DNA from: Akkermansia sp.
GTDB lineage: Bacteria; Verrucomicrobiota; Verrucomicrobiia; Verrucomicrobiales; Akkermansiaceae
Direction of reading: 5' to 3'
Length of the DNA stretch: 55,742 bases
Assembly (NCBI GenBank): GCA_017399165.1
Contig: JAFQEF010000054.1
Span: 1-55,742 of the forward strand
In this document: piece by piece, positions 42,184-51,203 of the stretch
How positions within the stretch are numbered: the first letter of the stretch is position 1
How the letters are laid out: the number at the start of each line of letters is the position of its first letter
The notes under the pieces: generated by a model
What the model saw: only the letters and a program-made list of their open reading frames with translations
Databases searched by the model: none
What the model was told of the DNA's origin: nothing
Made by a program: the position numbers and the translations under genes

Positions 42184-44718
42184 TTACCAGAAGATGATGT
42201 AAAGAGCAATGGTGAGAGCAATGACCGCCCAACCGAATACCTTGGCACGGGTGGAGGTCTTCATCTCAATAATACCCTTATCGGTAAGCACCACGGCTTC
42301 ACCACCCTTCACATGGTTGATGATGGTAAGGATGAGGCCTACTACGCATACGGCGATGAAGGAGAATGCCATGCGGTTGAGGAAGCTCTGCTCCGTAGCC
42401 CCGAGGAACTCAATCCACTTGAAGGAGGCATAGAAGACGGCACCGAGCAGAATACCGAGCCAACCGAAGATGCGGGGGCACTTGGGCACGAAGAAACCGA
42501 ACAGGAACACGGCCAGCACGCCCGGGCTCAGGAAGCCTTGGAACTCTTGGATGAAGGTGAAGATACCACCGAAGGCGGGGTTATCCAGGAAGGGTGCAAT
42601 CACCGTTGCGATAACGGCGCAACCCAGCACACCAATCTTGCCGATGGAGAGCAGCTCTGCCGGAGAGGCGGGGCGCCCGAGTACCTCGCGGGTCTTGCCG
42701 TAGAGGTCCATGGTGAAGAGGGTGGAGGCAGAGTTGAGCATAGAGGCCAAGGAGCTTACCACGGCACCGAAGAGGGCCGCGAGTACGAACCATGCCCAGC
42801 CGGTGCCCGGCAGTAACTTGCGGAGCAGGGTGGCAAAGGCAGAGTCGTAGTGGTAGGCGGTAAGGCCGGTGGATACTTCATACTTCTCCTTATCATCGCG
42901 AGCTGCTTTGGTTGCCTTGCCTTCTACTTGGGTGATGAGCCCTGCCAAATCGGCAGCTATGGTCTTGTTAGTCTTAACGGATTGATCAAGGCCTACAAGT
43001 TTTGCATAAAGCGCATCAATAACCTGTGCAACGGTGGTTTCCGGTGTGATGCTGATGTGGGCTTTCAGTTTGCCGGCAAATTCAGCGCGTTTGTCTTCGT
43101 CTTTAATGTCGGCCAAAATTCCGGCCTCTACCTTCATATCTGCCGTACCCGTGGTGATGAGGTTTTGTTTTACCTGAGCAATGGCAGTAGTAAGCCCCTT
43201 GTCTTCAAGCTGTTGGATGGATGTATCGATAGCTTTTTCCTTGTCATCCTTCTTTGCCTTGGTTGTGTCAACCTTGCGAACTACACGCTGTTCGGGTGTT
43301 TGCAGTAGGCTGGGGGCCACATTGTATATAACCTTTTTGGGCTGCTCGTTGTCTGCTGCCGCTTCTTCTGCTTTTTGGATGCACTCAGCATTGTTGGAGA
43401 GTGCCTTAGTAGCCAAATCATCGCGGAAGAGGTTGTAGGCAAGAATGCCGGGGATGATAACCACGAAGGGAATGAGCAGTTTGAGGAATGCGGCGAATAC
43501 CACACCCATCTGGCCTTCCTCCAAGCTCTTGGAGGCCAGGGTGCGCTGCATGATGTACTGGTTGAGACCCCAGTAGAAGAAGTTCGGAATCCACAGACCC
43601 AGCAGGTATACCGTCCAGGGCATGACGGGGTCTGAGGCATCGCGCATCATGTGCAGCTTGCCGCTGATGCCGTTGACGGCGGAGTCTGCCTCGCCGGCGT
43701 TGAGCTCGGCCATGCGAGAGAGGCCATCCATAAACTGGCTGCCGGTGGTGGTCATGGTATCTGCCGTGGCGGTGGAGGCCACTGTGGCAGTTTCTGCAAT
43801 GGGTTGCAGTTGGGTGGTATCCATGCCGCCCAAGGCCATGATGGCAAAGTAAGCTACTACACCACCGCCCACGATGAGGGCTGCACCCCAAATGAGGTCT
43901 GTCCAAGCGCAGGCCTTAAGACCGCCGATGTACACGTAAACCGTGGCTGCACCTGCAATGATGAGGCAGCTGGCCCACAGCTCCATGTCAAAGTATACAG
44001 AGATAACATTAGCACCGGCATAAATAACCGTTGCGGTGGGCACACCTACCAAAATAAGCAGGTTGACCAATGCCATCGTAACACGAGAGATGCCGTTGTA
44101 GCGCTCCTCCAAGAACTGAGGAATGGTGAACACACCGCGCTTGAGCAGCATGGGCAGGAAGGTGAAAGCCACAATCACCAGCACAATGGCGGCAAGCCAC
44201 TCGTAGCCGGCAATGGCAAGGCCCAACCAGTCTGCCGCCTGGCCGCTCATGCCCACAAATTGCTCTGTGGAGATGTTGGCTGCCAACAGGGAGAAACCTA
44301 CCAGCCACCAAGTAAGACCACGGCCTGCCAGGAAGTAATCTGCAGCACCTTTCTCTGCTTTTTCATCTTCGCTCTTGGCGGCATCATTGCCGTCGGAGGC
44401 TTTCCAAATGCCCAAGCCGATAACACCTACCACAACTACGCAGAAGGCGATAATCTCCCACACGGGGAGCACATCGGGCTCTTGAGCCTTGGGCTTAGCT
44501 TGCTCTGCAGGGGCAGCTGTTACGGCTGCGGCAGGGGCCTCTGCCACTGCGGGAGCAGGGGCGGCGGCTTCGGGGGCAGGGGTATCTACCACTGCGGGGG
44601 CTTCAACGGCAGCCACATCTGCGGTAACCGGCTCTGCCACGGGGGCGGCATCTTGTGCCCAAGCCCCGAATGTCATGAGCGCGGCTGCGCTCAGCATGGT
44701 TGTCAGTTTTTTCATCAT
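42184..44718 (-). CDS. SSS-family Na+/sugar (probably galactose) symporter with extensions
   Basis: An 844-residue sodium:solute symporter of the SGLT/vSGLT type; typical members have 500-600 residues. Core motifs include DYFLAGRGLTWWLVGFSLLAANISTEQFVGMSG and AAFLKLLIPFVVIIPGILAYN. Two additions are unusual: an N-terminal signal-like segment (residues 1-21) plus an Ala/Pro/Val-rich stretch (22-80), and a soluble Lys/Asp/Thr-rich insert of about 200 residues (about 428-632) within the membrane domain. The gene starts 15 bases after galK on the same strand, which makes galactose the likely substrate, although SSS substrates cannot be read reliably from sequence. It is terminated by a strong hairpin. 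Confidence 0.88.
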   Translation of the reverse strand: MMKKLTTMLSAAALMTFGAWAQDAAPVAEPVTADVAAVEAPAVVDTPAPEAAAPAPAVAEAPAAAVTAAPAEQAKPKAQEPDVLPVWEIIAFCVVVVGVIGLGIWKASDGNDAAKSEDEKAEKGAADYFLAGRGLTWWLVGFSLLAANISTEQFVGMSGQAADWLGLAIAGYEWLAAIVLVIVAFTFLPMLLKRGVFTIPQFLEERYNGISRVTMALVNLLILVGVPTATVIYAGANVISVYFDMELWASCLIIAGAATVYVYIGGLKACAWTDLIWGAALIVGGGVVAYFAIMALGGMDTTQLQPIAETATVASTATADTMTTTGSQFMDGLSRMAELNAGEADSAVNGISGKLHMMRDASDPVMPWTVYLLGLWIPNFFYWGLNQYIMQRTLASKSLEEGQMGVVFAAFLKLLIPFVVIIPGILAYNLFRDDLATKALSNNAECIQKAEEAAADNEQPKKVIYNVAPSLLQTPEQRVVRKVDTTKAKKDDKEKAIDTSIQQLEDKGLTTAIAQVKQNLITTGTADMKVEAGILADIKDEDKRAEFAGKLKAHISITPETTVAQVIDALYAKLVGLDQSVKTNKTIAADLAGLITQVEGKATKAARDDKEKYEVSTGLTAYHYDSAFATLLRKLLPGTGWAWFVLAALFGAVVSSLASMLNSASTLFTMDLYGKTREVLGRPASPAELLSIGKIGVLGCAVIATVIAPFLDNPAFGGIFTFIQEFQGFLSPGVLAVFLFGFFVPKCPRIFGWLGILLGAVFYASFKWIEFLGATEQSFLNRMAFSFIAVCVVGLILTIINHVKGGEAVVLTDKGIIEMKTSTRAKVFGWAVIALTIALYIIFW

Positions 44719-44733
44719 GTTTGTTTATGGGGA

Positions 44734-45912
44734 TTAAGCTTTGTAAAGCACCCGTGCACCTTCACCCGGGCGGGTGATGAGGTAGGTGGTTTCAATGCCC
44801 AGCGCGTTGCGGTAGGCATCCAGCATTTCTTCTGCTACTTTTTCAACATCTGCGCTCTTGACCAGGGCTACAATGCAGCCGCCGAAACCGCCACCCGTCA
44901 TGCGGGCTCCGTATACGGATGCGGCGGAGGGGATGCTGTCTGCCAAGCTCACCAAGGTGTCAACCTCTGCGCAGGATACTTCAAAGTCATTCTTGAGGGA
45001 GGCATGAGAGGCACGCATGGCCACACCGGCGGCGTCCCAATCACCGGCGGCAACGGCTGCAGCAAACTTCTCTACGCGCAGGTTCTCGCCAATAACGTGG
45101 CGGGCGCGGCGGTAGCACAGGTCGCCCAAGGCCTCTTTCTTCTCCTCCAGCATCTCAAGCGTAGCCTCACGCAGGGAGGGTACACCCAAAATGCCACAGG
45201 CATCCTCACAGTTTTTACGGCGGGCGGCGTAGCCGCCATCTGCCAGAGAGTGTTTCACGGCAGAGTCAATCACCAGCACGCTCACGGCAGAGTCTGTCAT
45301 GGGGATGAGCTTGTAGGTGAGGTCCTTGCAGTCCAGCATCAAGGCGTGGTCCTGCTTGCCGTTGGCAGAGATGAACTGATCCATGATACCGCAGGGCACG
45401 TTCACGAACTCGTGCTCCGTTGCCTGGCCGATGAGGGCTCTCTCGGTGGGCGTTACATCAGCCCCGCAAAGGGCTGCCAAGGCTGTGCAGGTGGCTACCT
45501 CAAATGCGGCGGATGATGAGAGACCACCACCGCGCGGCACGTTGGAGTCAATCAACATATCCACAGCAGGCACCGTGATACCGCGGCGCTCCAGCATGCA
45601 GATAACGCCACGCACATAGTTGCTCCAGAACGGGTCACCGGGTTTGGTGGCATCTGCGGGGTCAATCTCAATCATTGTATCACCCAAAGAGCCAATCCAG
45701 CGGTGCTTGCCGGTGGGAGAGAGGGCCACAGCCACAACATTGACATTGTTGAGGGCCATGGGGAGTACAAAACCGTTGTTGTAGTCGGTGTGTTCGCCAA
45801 TCAAGTTCACGCGCCCGGGGGAGGCAGCAACCACCGTGGGTTTCTGCCCGAAATATTCCTCGAAGTACGGACTGATGGTTTCAACACTGATTTCGCGTTG
45901 CTCTAAATCCAT
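44734..45912 (-). CDS. galK: Galactokinase
   Basis: GalK phosphorylates alpha-D-galactose at C1, starting the Leloir pathway. The 392-residue GHMP kinase has the signature PGRVNLIGEHTDYNNGFVLP (about residues 30-50), the ATP loop PRGGGLSSSAAFEVA and the C-terminal MTGGGFGGCIVALV. It is first in a two-gene unit with the SSS symporter. The promoter gives a leader of about 8 nt. GalT and GalE are not in the window. Galactose is a major mucin O-glycan sugar. Confidence 0.96.
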   Translation of the reverse strand: MDLEQREISVETISPYFEEYFGQKPTVVAASPGRVNLIGEHTDYNNGFVLPMALNNVNVVAVALSPTGKHRWIGSLGDTMIEIDPADATKPGDPFWSNYVRGVICMLERRGITVPAVDMLIDSNVPRGGGLSSSAAFEVATCTALAALCGADVTPTERALIGQATEHEFVNVPCGIMDQFISANGKQDHALMLDCKDLTYKLIPMTDSAVSVLVIDSAVKHSLADGGYAARRKNCEDACGILGVPSLREATLEMLEEKKEALGDLCYRRARHVIGENLRVEKFAAAVAAGDWDAAGVAMRASHASLKNDFEVSCAEVDTLVSLADSIPSAASVYGARMTGGGFGGCIVALVKSADVEKVAEEMLDAYRNALGIETTYLITRPGEGARVLYKA

Positions 45913-45926
45913 AACGGAACATTTTT

Positions 45927-45955
45927 AGCATATTGTAAAGGGGATGTAAAGGCAA
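45927..45955 (-). promoter_or_regulatory. Predicted galK promoter
   Basis: Minus strand: TTGCCT (45955-45950), 17-nt spacer, TATGCT (45932-45927). The ATG at 45912 is 15 bases downstream of the -10 box. Confidence 0.6.
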
Positions 45956-46001
45956 ATTACTGCTTCTTTGCACGTGTGTACCAAAGTTTTGAAATATCAG
46001 T

Positions 46002-46029
46002 TTGCTTTTTCACCTGTATATGGTAGAAT
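46002..46029 (+). promoter_or_regulatory. Predicted promoter of the nucleotidyltransferase gene
   Basis: TTGCTT (46002-46007), 16-nt spacer, TAGAAT (46024-46029). Ten bases separate it from the ATG at 46040. An in-frame start at 45968 would lie upstream of this promoter. Confidence 0.6.
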
Positions 46030-46039
46030 AACAACCCGA

Positions 46040-46816
46040 ATGGTAGAGCAATATCTGAGCAATGTTCATCAAGTGGCTGAGCAGCACGGGTCGGTTCCCT
46101 TGCTGGTGTGCCTGTGCGGCTCCCGAGCTTTCGGCTATGCTGCCCCGCATAGTGATTATGATATTCGCTTTGTGTATGCATACCCGCTCTCCCGCTATTT
46201 TACCCTCACACCACCGCCGCAGGAGCTGAGGTTTAAGGATGCGGATGTTGTGGGCTATGAGCTGGGTAAGTTTCTGGCCATGTGTGCGGGTAATGGTTGG
46301 AATGCTCATGAGATACTGCACTCCCCCGTGCTGTATGAGCGGGCGGGTGTTGTTGCCGAGCTGCGGGCACTGGCTGCCTCCGTGTTCTCCCCGCCCGAGA
46401 TTGTGGCTGCCTTGTTGTCCGGGGTGAAAACGTATCAACGGCGTATGGCTCATATAGATGGTGCCGATTCCGACGCAACAGATAAACGCGTTAAATGGGC
46501 TTTGGGCTGTTTGCATCATGTGATGGCGGCTTGTTATGTAGCCGTGCATGGGGTGGCGTATCCCATCCCTATTGCAGAGCTGGCCTCTGCCGTGTTGCCG
46601 CATATTTTACCGCAGGTTGAAACGCTGGTGGGGTGGCGAGCCGGGCATTTGACACTGAGCAGCGAGTCCTTAGCTCAAACCGTAGCCACGGTGCAGCAGG
46701 CGGCGGATTCTCTTGGTGATTCTTTATTGCAGGCGGAGCTTACACCTGCCGTGGCTGCCAATACCACCCCGCTGGAGGCTTTTTATCTCAAGGTGGCACA
46801 ACAGCTGAATAAATAA
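46040..46816 (+). CDS. RlaP/YcgL-type nucleotidyltransferase
   Basis: A 258-residue protein of the RlaP (DUF/COG3541) predicted nucleotidyltransferase family. The polymerase-beta motif is LCGSRAFGYAAPHSDYDIRF, with Gly27-Ser28 and metal-binding Asp39 and Asp41. A helical C-terminal domain follows. Related proteins have been linked to RNA or nucleotide modification, but the exact substrate here is unknown. The start at 46040 fits the promoter. The secreted orphan follows with a single intervening base. Confidence 0.8.
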   Translation: MVEQYLSNVHQVAEQHGSVPLLVCLCGSRAFGYAAPHSDYDIRFVYAYPLSRYFTLTPPPQELRFKDADVVGYELGKFLAMCAGNGWNAHEILHSPVLYERAGVVAELRALAASVFSPPEIVAALLSGVKTYQRRMAHIDGADSDATDKRVKWALGCLHHVMAACYVAVHGVAYPIPIAELASAVLPHILPQVETLVGWRAGHLTLSSESLAQTVATVQQAADSLGDSLLQAELTPAVAANTTPLEAFYLKVAQQLNK

Positions 46817-46817
46817 G

Positions 46818-47696
46818 ATGATGAAGCGCTTTTTTTTAAGTTTCTTGTGTGGGTGTACCATGGTAAGCATGGCTCAAGACTCCCCGATATTCGCTTGCCG
46901 AGAAACGGAGCTTGCGGGCTCAGCCGTGGCAGAGGTGCTGCCCTTGTTTGCCCATTGTTTCGGTAAAGAGATGCGCCAAACGCGTGAGCAATGGAATGCC
47001 GAGCTGCGCGCCCTCTATTTTGCGTTCCCGAGTCGGGGCAAGGGGCAAACTACCGTGTTGAATGAGTGTATATGGCTGCTGTCTGCGGATGGCTGCACGC
47101 TGCGGTACCTCACCTGCCAAAAGAGAGAGGACGGTACGCGCCATTTTTTCCGCGAGCGGGTGCAACATGCTGTGACGCCGTATCTCTTTCTGAAACTGGA
47201 GAGTGATGCCGCTTATTTTTCGCAATGGAATCCCGAGCCGCTGGCTCCCTCCTCCATGCGTGTTAAGCAGCTTTGTATTCCCTATAAAGATTGCTCTGCT
47301 TCTCCCCGAGCCTTGACGGCGGCGGAAACTGCAATGGTGAAGCGCGGTGTCGAAAAACACCTCAACCGTTCTGCCGAGCATGAAGAGTTGCCTGCAATTT
47401 CATGCCGGGTAACCGCAAGAGGCGAGAATACGTATGATTGCCATATCCGCCATATCTCTGAGGATGCGGCGCGGCTGAGCCTTATTTCCGCAACTTGCGA
47501 TGATAAGCTTAACATCACCCGAGCCGTGGCTCACGAATATAAACGCGTGGCACCCGGGGTGTATGTGGGTTTTGCTGCATCAAGATTAGATGCTGCCGGT
47601 GAGTTTAAGGTGAAGACATTTGCCGGAACCGATGCCGGGGAGCTGGTGCCGGAAAACTCTCACACCTATATGGTCTCCACACAGCAGAAACTGTAA
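46818..47696 (+). CDS. Secreted protein of unknown family
   Basis: A 292-residue exported protein that I do not recognise. The signal peptide is MMKRFFLSFLCGCTMVSMAQ (about residues 1-20). The mature part is mixed alpha/beta, with several cysteines and no obvious catalytic motif. The start follows immediately after the nucleotidyltransferase stop codon, so the two genes are probably cotranscribed. It converges on the GH89 gene with a gap of 16 bases and no terminator. Confidence 0.7.
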   Translation: MMKRFFLSFLCGCTMVSMAQDSPIFACRETELAGSAVAEVLPLFAHCFGKEMRQTREQWNAELRALYFAFPSRGKGQTTVLNECIWLLSADGCTLRYLTCQKREDGTRHFFRERVQHAVTPYLFLKLESDAAYFSQWNPEPLAPSSMRVKQLCIPYKDCSASPRALTAAETAMVKRGVEKHLNRSAEHEELPAISCRVTARGENTYDCHIRHISEDAARLSLISATCDDKLNITRAVAHEYKRVAPGVYVGFAASRLDAAGEFKVKTFAGTDAGELVPENSHTYMVSTQQKL

Positions 47697-47712
47697 AGGA
47701 GCAGGGAAATGT

Positions 47713-49890
47713 TCAAGGTATGATTTCTCGTGCTTGCTCGATGAGTTTTATGGCATAATTTACGGGCTTCCTCAGCTTTTTGTAGTGAGAGGTGCCGCGT
47801 TTCTTTTCCACCCAATCGCGCTCCCACGCAGCTAAATCGGCGTGGGGACCGGGGGTGAGTTTACCTTTGAGGTACTGCTGGCGGCGGGGCAGGTAGTAGT
47901 CACGTATAAGTCCGGACCATATACGGGCAGAGTAATCATCCACGGGCGGTCCCCAAATGGTAACAATGCGGCGGGCGTTTTTCTCGAAAGCGTCTTTTTG
48001 TTGCGGTGTGGTGCCGCATTGGCGCGCGCGGTGAAGCCAGGCCTCCAGCGTGTGGTTAGGGTGCGTGTTTAACAGCGCATCCATCCCGTGCATGAAATAT
48101 GCAATAGTATCCTCAAGTTCCCGGGCTTTTGCCGTGTCGCCGCTTTGTATGGCTTGTTCAGATTTTGTAATGAGCAGCTCAACCTTGCCGCCAAGGTAGG
48201 CGGCGGCAAGCTCCATGAGGTCTGCGCGGTAAAGTGGGCTCTTTTGCAGCTGTGGGGCGGCTGCAGCAAAATGCTCAATGGCTTTGTAAAAATCCTCATG
48301 TGTGCAAGCTGTGCCTTTGCTTTTGCTGCCGGGGCGCAGCTGCCAGTTGTAGCGGGGGTGGTCCGTAAAGAATCCGTATGCAGACTTTTGCATACACTCC
48401 CAGTATTGCTCCAGCTCCTGCGGGCATTCACCGTAGCGACAAATGCTGTAATTGCGCAGCCAGGCATGAAGCTCCGTTTTATGGTTGCACCAGCCGGCAT
48501 GGGCCATCAGCTCATAAATAACCTCATTATTTTCCAGCCCTTCCGGTGCCATGCCGATGCCGAGCAAACGTCCACGGTTGGCAGAGTGTAGGGCATCCAA
48601 ATGCCCGTTTGCGTAAAACTCCAGCACCCCGGTATGGGCGCATTTGCCGCCCATGTTCGGTATTACGCTAAATATCCACCCCTTGTCGTAAAAACCGCGG
48701 TGGTAGTCAAAGTTATAGCCGTTTTTCCAAAAATGACGATTATAATCTGCGGCCAAATCCAACAGAATCATTTTGTCGTTCGGTACTCGGCTGATGAGGG
48801 CTGATAGCGTTGCGGGGTCCCAAATCCGGCGCTGGTAGCCGAGCATCCACCCTTGCATTACCCATACAGCATTCGGCGAGGCTGCTTTGAGGGCAGTGTA
48901 TACTTTTTCCCCGTATTCTGCCAATAGACGGTAGCGCGCCTTGCAGCCGTGCGGCGGAAAGGGAATTTCCATCTCATTAAAACTGTCTATAAGGTAGTGA
49001 CTGCATGGGCCGAACTCCTTTTCCCACTCCTCAATAAACATGGTGCTCACTCGGGCAAAAAGCGGGTGATTCGGGGGTAGCATGTAGTTATTAAAAGCGC
49101 CGTCGCTCCAGCTTGCTTCAACTAAATCGGCATCGGGCACCACGCGTTGGATGCCCTTCGGCACGAACCCGGAAAACCCCGGGCAAACGGGTGTCATGCC
49201 CAGTGCCCTCATGCGGCGGAGTATTTTGTGTTGTAATTCAATCTGTTGTTCGTGCCATTCTCGGGGCAGGGGGCCATCTATGCCATACAGGTTGCCCATG
49301 CGCAGCCATGGCAGGTGGGCAGGCCCGGTAAAATAGGCGCCGATTTCCGCTTCCGTGAGCCCTAAACGCTTAAATACGCGTGCCGATATAGCCTCTGTGG
49401 CAACCAAGGCCAGCGGCATATCAATGCCGTGCAGGGCCATGTAGTCAATTTCTTGCTCCCAACGGGCAAAATCCCAATACGGCATGGTGTAACCGTATGT
49501 TACGACATTGAGGTAGTAGTGATACGGTACGGGGGATACGCGCTTGGTAATGCCTGTACAGGATTCGGTGTCTACGGCTTCATGGCGGTTGCCGCTCCAA
49601 CTGCATATGCCCTTGCCTTGGCTGCGCACAAAATCATAATACCCCTTGCAAAGCGCAACCCCGCTGCTGCCTTGCAAATGCAGTTTGCCACCCGCCGTTT
49701 GGTAGGTATATACCGCGCAATCATTTTCCGCCGGCACACTGCCGAGCTCCAATGGCGGCATGTGCTCCCCCGCAAAACGGGCTATCACCTCTCTTGCTGC
49801 GGCTTGTTCTTGGGGTGTTGCTGCCCAAAGTGGGCTCACCCCCACCGCCACGGCAATATGTAACAGGCGCTTGATTGTATACAATACCAT
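47713..49890 (-). CDS. Alpha-N-acetylglucosaminidase (GH89)
   Basis: A secreted 725-residue GH89 enzyme that removes terminal alpha-linked GlcNAc, as found on gastric-type mucin O-glycans. A signal peptide covers about residues 1-23 (ends LWA). The catalytic domain shows YYLNVVTYGYTMPYWDFARW, LVEASWSDGAFNNYMLP, LIDSFNEMEIPFP with one catalytic Glu and MAPEGLENNEVIYELMAHAG with the other, as in human NAGLU. A promoter (TTGCTA-N18-TATGCT, near 49945-49916) gives a leader of about 19 nt. It fits the mucin theme together with the nan and fuc genes. Confidence 0.95.
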   Translation of the reverse strand: MVLYTIKRLLHIAVAVGVSPLWAATPQEQAAAREVIARFAGEHMPPLELGSVPAENDCAVYTYQTAGGKLHLQGSSGVALCKGYYDFVRSQGKGICSWSGNRHEAVDTESCTGITKRVSPVPYHYYLNVVTYGYTMPYWDFARWEQEIDYMALHGIDMPLALVATEAISARVFKRLGLTEAEIGAYFTGPAHLPWLRMGNLYGIDGPLPREWHEQQIELQHKILRRMRALGMTPVCPGFSGFVPKGIQRVVPDADLVEASWSDGAFNNYMLPPNHPLFARVSTMFIEEWEKEFGPCSHYLIDSFNEMEIPFPPHGCKARYRLLAEYGEKVYTALKAASPNAVWVMQGWMLGYQRRIWDPATLSALISRVPNDKMILLDLAADYNRHFWKNGYNFDYHRGFYDKGWIFSVIPNMGGKCAHTGVLEFYANGHLDALHSANRGRLLGIGMAPEGLENNEVIYELMAHAGWCNHKTELHAWLRNYSICRYGECPQELEQYWECMQKSAYGFFTDHPRYNWQLRPGSKSKGTACTHEDFYKAIEHFAAAAPQLQKSPLYRADLMELAAAYLGGKVELLITKSEQAIQSGDTAKARELEDTIAYFMHGMDALLNTHPNHTLEAWLHRARQCGTTPQQKDAFEKNARRIVTIWGPPVDDYSARIWSGLIRDYYLPRRQQYLKGKLTPGPHADLAAWERDWVEKKRGTSHYKKLRKPVNYAIKLIEQAREIIP

Positions 49891-50036
49891 CAGACTTTCA
49901 ACTGTGTTTTACCACAGCATAGCATACGCAGACCTGCAGTAGCAAGTATATTGTTCCCGAACCCTATTTTATTATATCTTTATATCATAGTAAACATTGC
50001 AATATAATAGGAGATAAAAAGGGCGGAATACAAAGA
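49891..50036. other. AT-rich intergenic DNA
   Basis: This gap holds the GH89 promoter (49916-49945, minus) and an AT-rich segment (about 49965-50020). No gene or strong palindrome was seen. Confidence 0.5.
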
Positions 50037-50067
50037 AACCGCTGTCGGGGATAACCCGACAGCGGTT
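50037..50067 (-). terminator. Terminator of the nan/pfk operon
   Basis: AACCGCTGTCGGG (50037-50049) pairs with CCCGACAGCGGTT (50055-50067), loop of 5. On the minus strand a weak TTTCTTTG tail follows. Confidence 0.8.
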
Positions 50068-50093
50068 GGTGAAAGAAATAAGGATGTATGGAA

Positions 50094-51191
50094 TCAGATG
50101 CGCATGGGCACGTCGTCGCCGAAGGAGATGCCGATTTCGCGGGCTTCTGCCACGAGCTGGCTTTCGCCGTCTACGAGGTGCAGGGTGCGCACGGCCTCTT
50201 CAATGGGCATGGATACCATGTCGTTGCGGTGCAGGGCAACGGTTTCGCCGAACTTGCCTTGCTCAATAAGCTCAATGGCTTTGGCACCGCAGCGAACCCC
50301 CAGTACGCGGTCGAACGGGATGGGGGAACCACCGCGCTGAATGTGACCGAGTACGCAGTAGCGGGTTTCGATGCCGGTGATGGTCTCCAGCTTGGTGGAG
50401 AGGAAGGAGGCAATGCCACCGAGGCGAACCTCGCCCTTGGTCTCTTCATCCAGCGTGAGGAGCTTACCGCCAATCTTGGCACCCTCTGATACCACGATGA
50501 TGATTTCTCGCTGGCCGAGAGCCTTCATGAGCTCTACCTTTTTGACGATTTCCTCAAGCTTGAACTCAATCTCGGGTATAAGGATAACATCTGCACCGCC
50601 GGCGATACCGCCGTAAAGGGCAATCCAGCCGGCATGGCGGCCCATTACCTCTACCACCATCATGCGCTTGTGGCTGTCTGCGGTGGTGCGCAGGCGGTCC
50701 AGGTTGTCGCTCACCACGGATACGGCGGTCCAGAAACCGAAGGTGTAGTCCGTGGCGCCCAAGTCATTATCAATGGTTTTGGGTACGCCGACAATGGGCA
50801 GGCCAATGGCACGCAGCTCATTGCCGATGGTTTGGGAGCCGTCGCCACCCACCACGATAAGGGCTTTGAGGCCCAAACGCTCTACGGTAGCCTTGCTCTG
50901 AGCCAGCACCTCATCAGCAATCTGCATGCGGCCGCCCACACCGCTTTTCACGGTGAAGTTGCCTTTGTTGACAGTGCCGAGTATGGTACCACCCATGGAG
51001 CGGATGTTGTGGCAGTTCTCGGGGGTGAGCTCGCGCCAACGCTCATTTTCAGGCGTGGAGAGCAGGCCCTCGAAACCGTCGTAGAAGCCGATGACTTTCC
51101 AACCGCGTGCAGCGGCGGCACCCACGGCACCTTCAATCACGGCGTTAAGGCCGGGGCAGTCGCCACCGGCGTTGAGAATTCCGATATTCAT
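50094..51191 (-). CDS. pfkA: 6-phosphofructokinase (active-type paralogue)
   Basis: A 365-residue PFK that phosphorylates fructose 6-phosphate. Catalytic motifs are intact: GGDG with Asp117, PKTIDNDL with catalytic-base Asp141 and Asp143, MGRHAGWIA with the substrate Arg, and GHIQRGG. Gly118 in the GGDG loop favours ATP as donor, while the Lys in PKTIDND is the residue seen in mixed or PPi-type enzymes, so donor specificity is not certain. It is the last gene of the nanA-to-pfk operon, starting 12 bases after the S11-like gene. Confidence 0.93.
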   Translation of the reverse strand: MNIGILNAGGDCPGLNAVIEGAVGAAAARGWKVIGFYDGFEGLLSTPENERWRELTPENCHNIRSMGGTILGTVNKGNFTVKSGVGGRMQIADEVLAQSKATVERLGLKALIVVGGDGSQTIGNELRAIGLPIVGVPKTIDNDLGATDYTFGFWTAVSVVSDNLDRLRTTADSHKRMMVVEVMGRHAGWIALYGGIAGGADVILIPEIEFKLEEIVKKVELMKALGQREIIIVVSEGAKIGGKLLTLDEETKGEVRLGGIASFLSTKLETITGIETRYCVLGHIQRGGSPIPFDRVLGVRCGAKAIELIEQGKFGETVALHRNDMVSMPIEEAVRTLHLVDGESQLVAEAREIGISFGDDVPMRI

Positions 51192-51203
51192 GATTTGTAA
51201 GAG

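Noticed and set aside
42184..44718. Sialic acid transporter assignment for the SSS gene
   Set aside because: SSS transporters can carry sialic acid, but this gene lies 15 bases after galK and resembles SGLT-type sugar symporters; the nan genes are several kilobases away in another operon.
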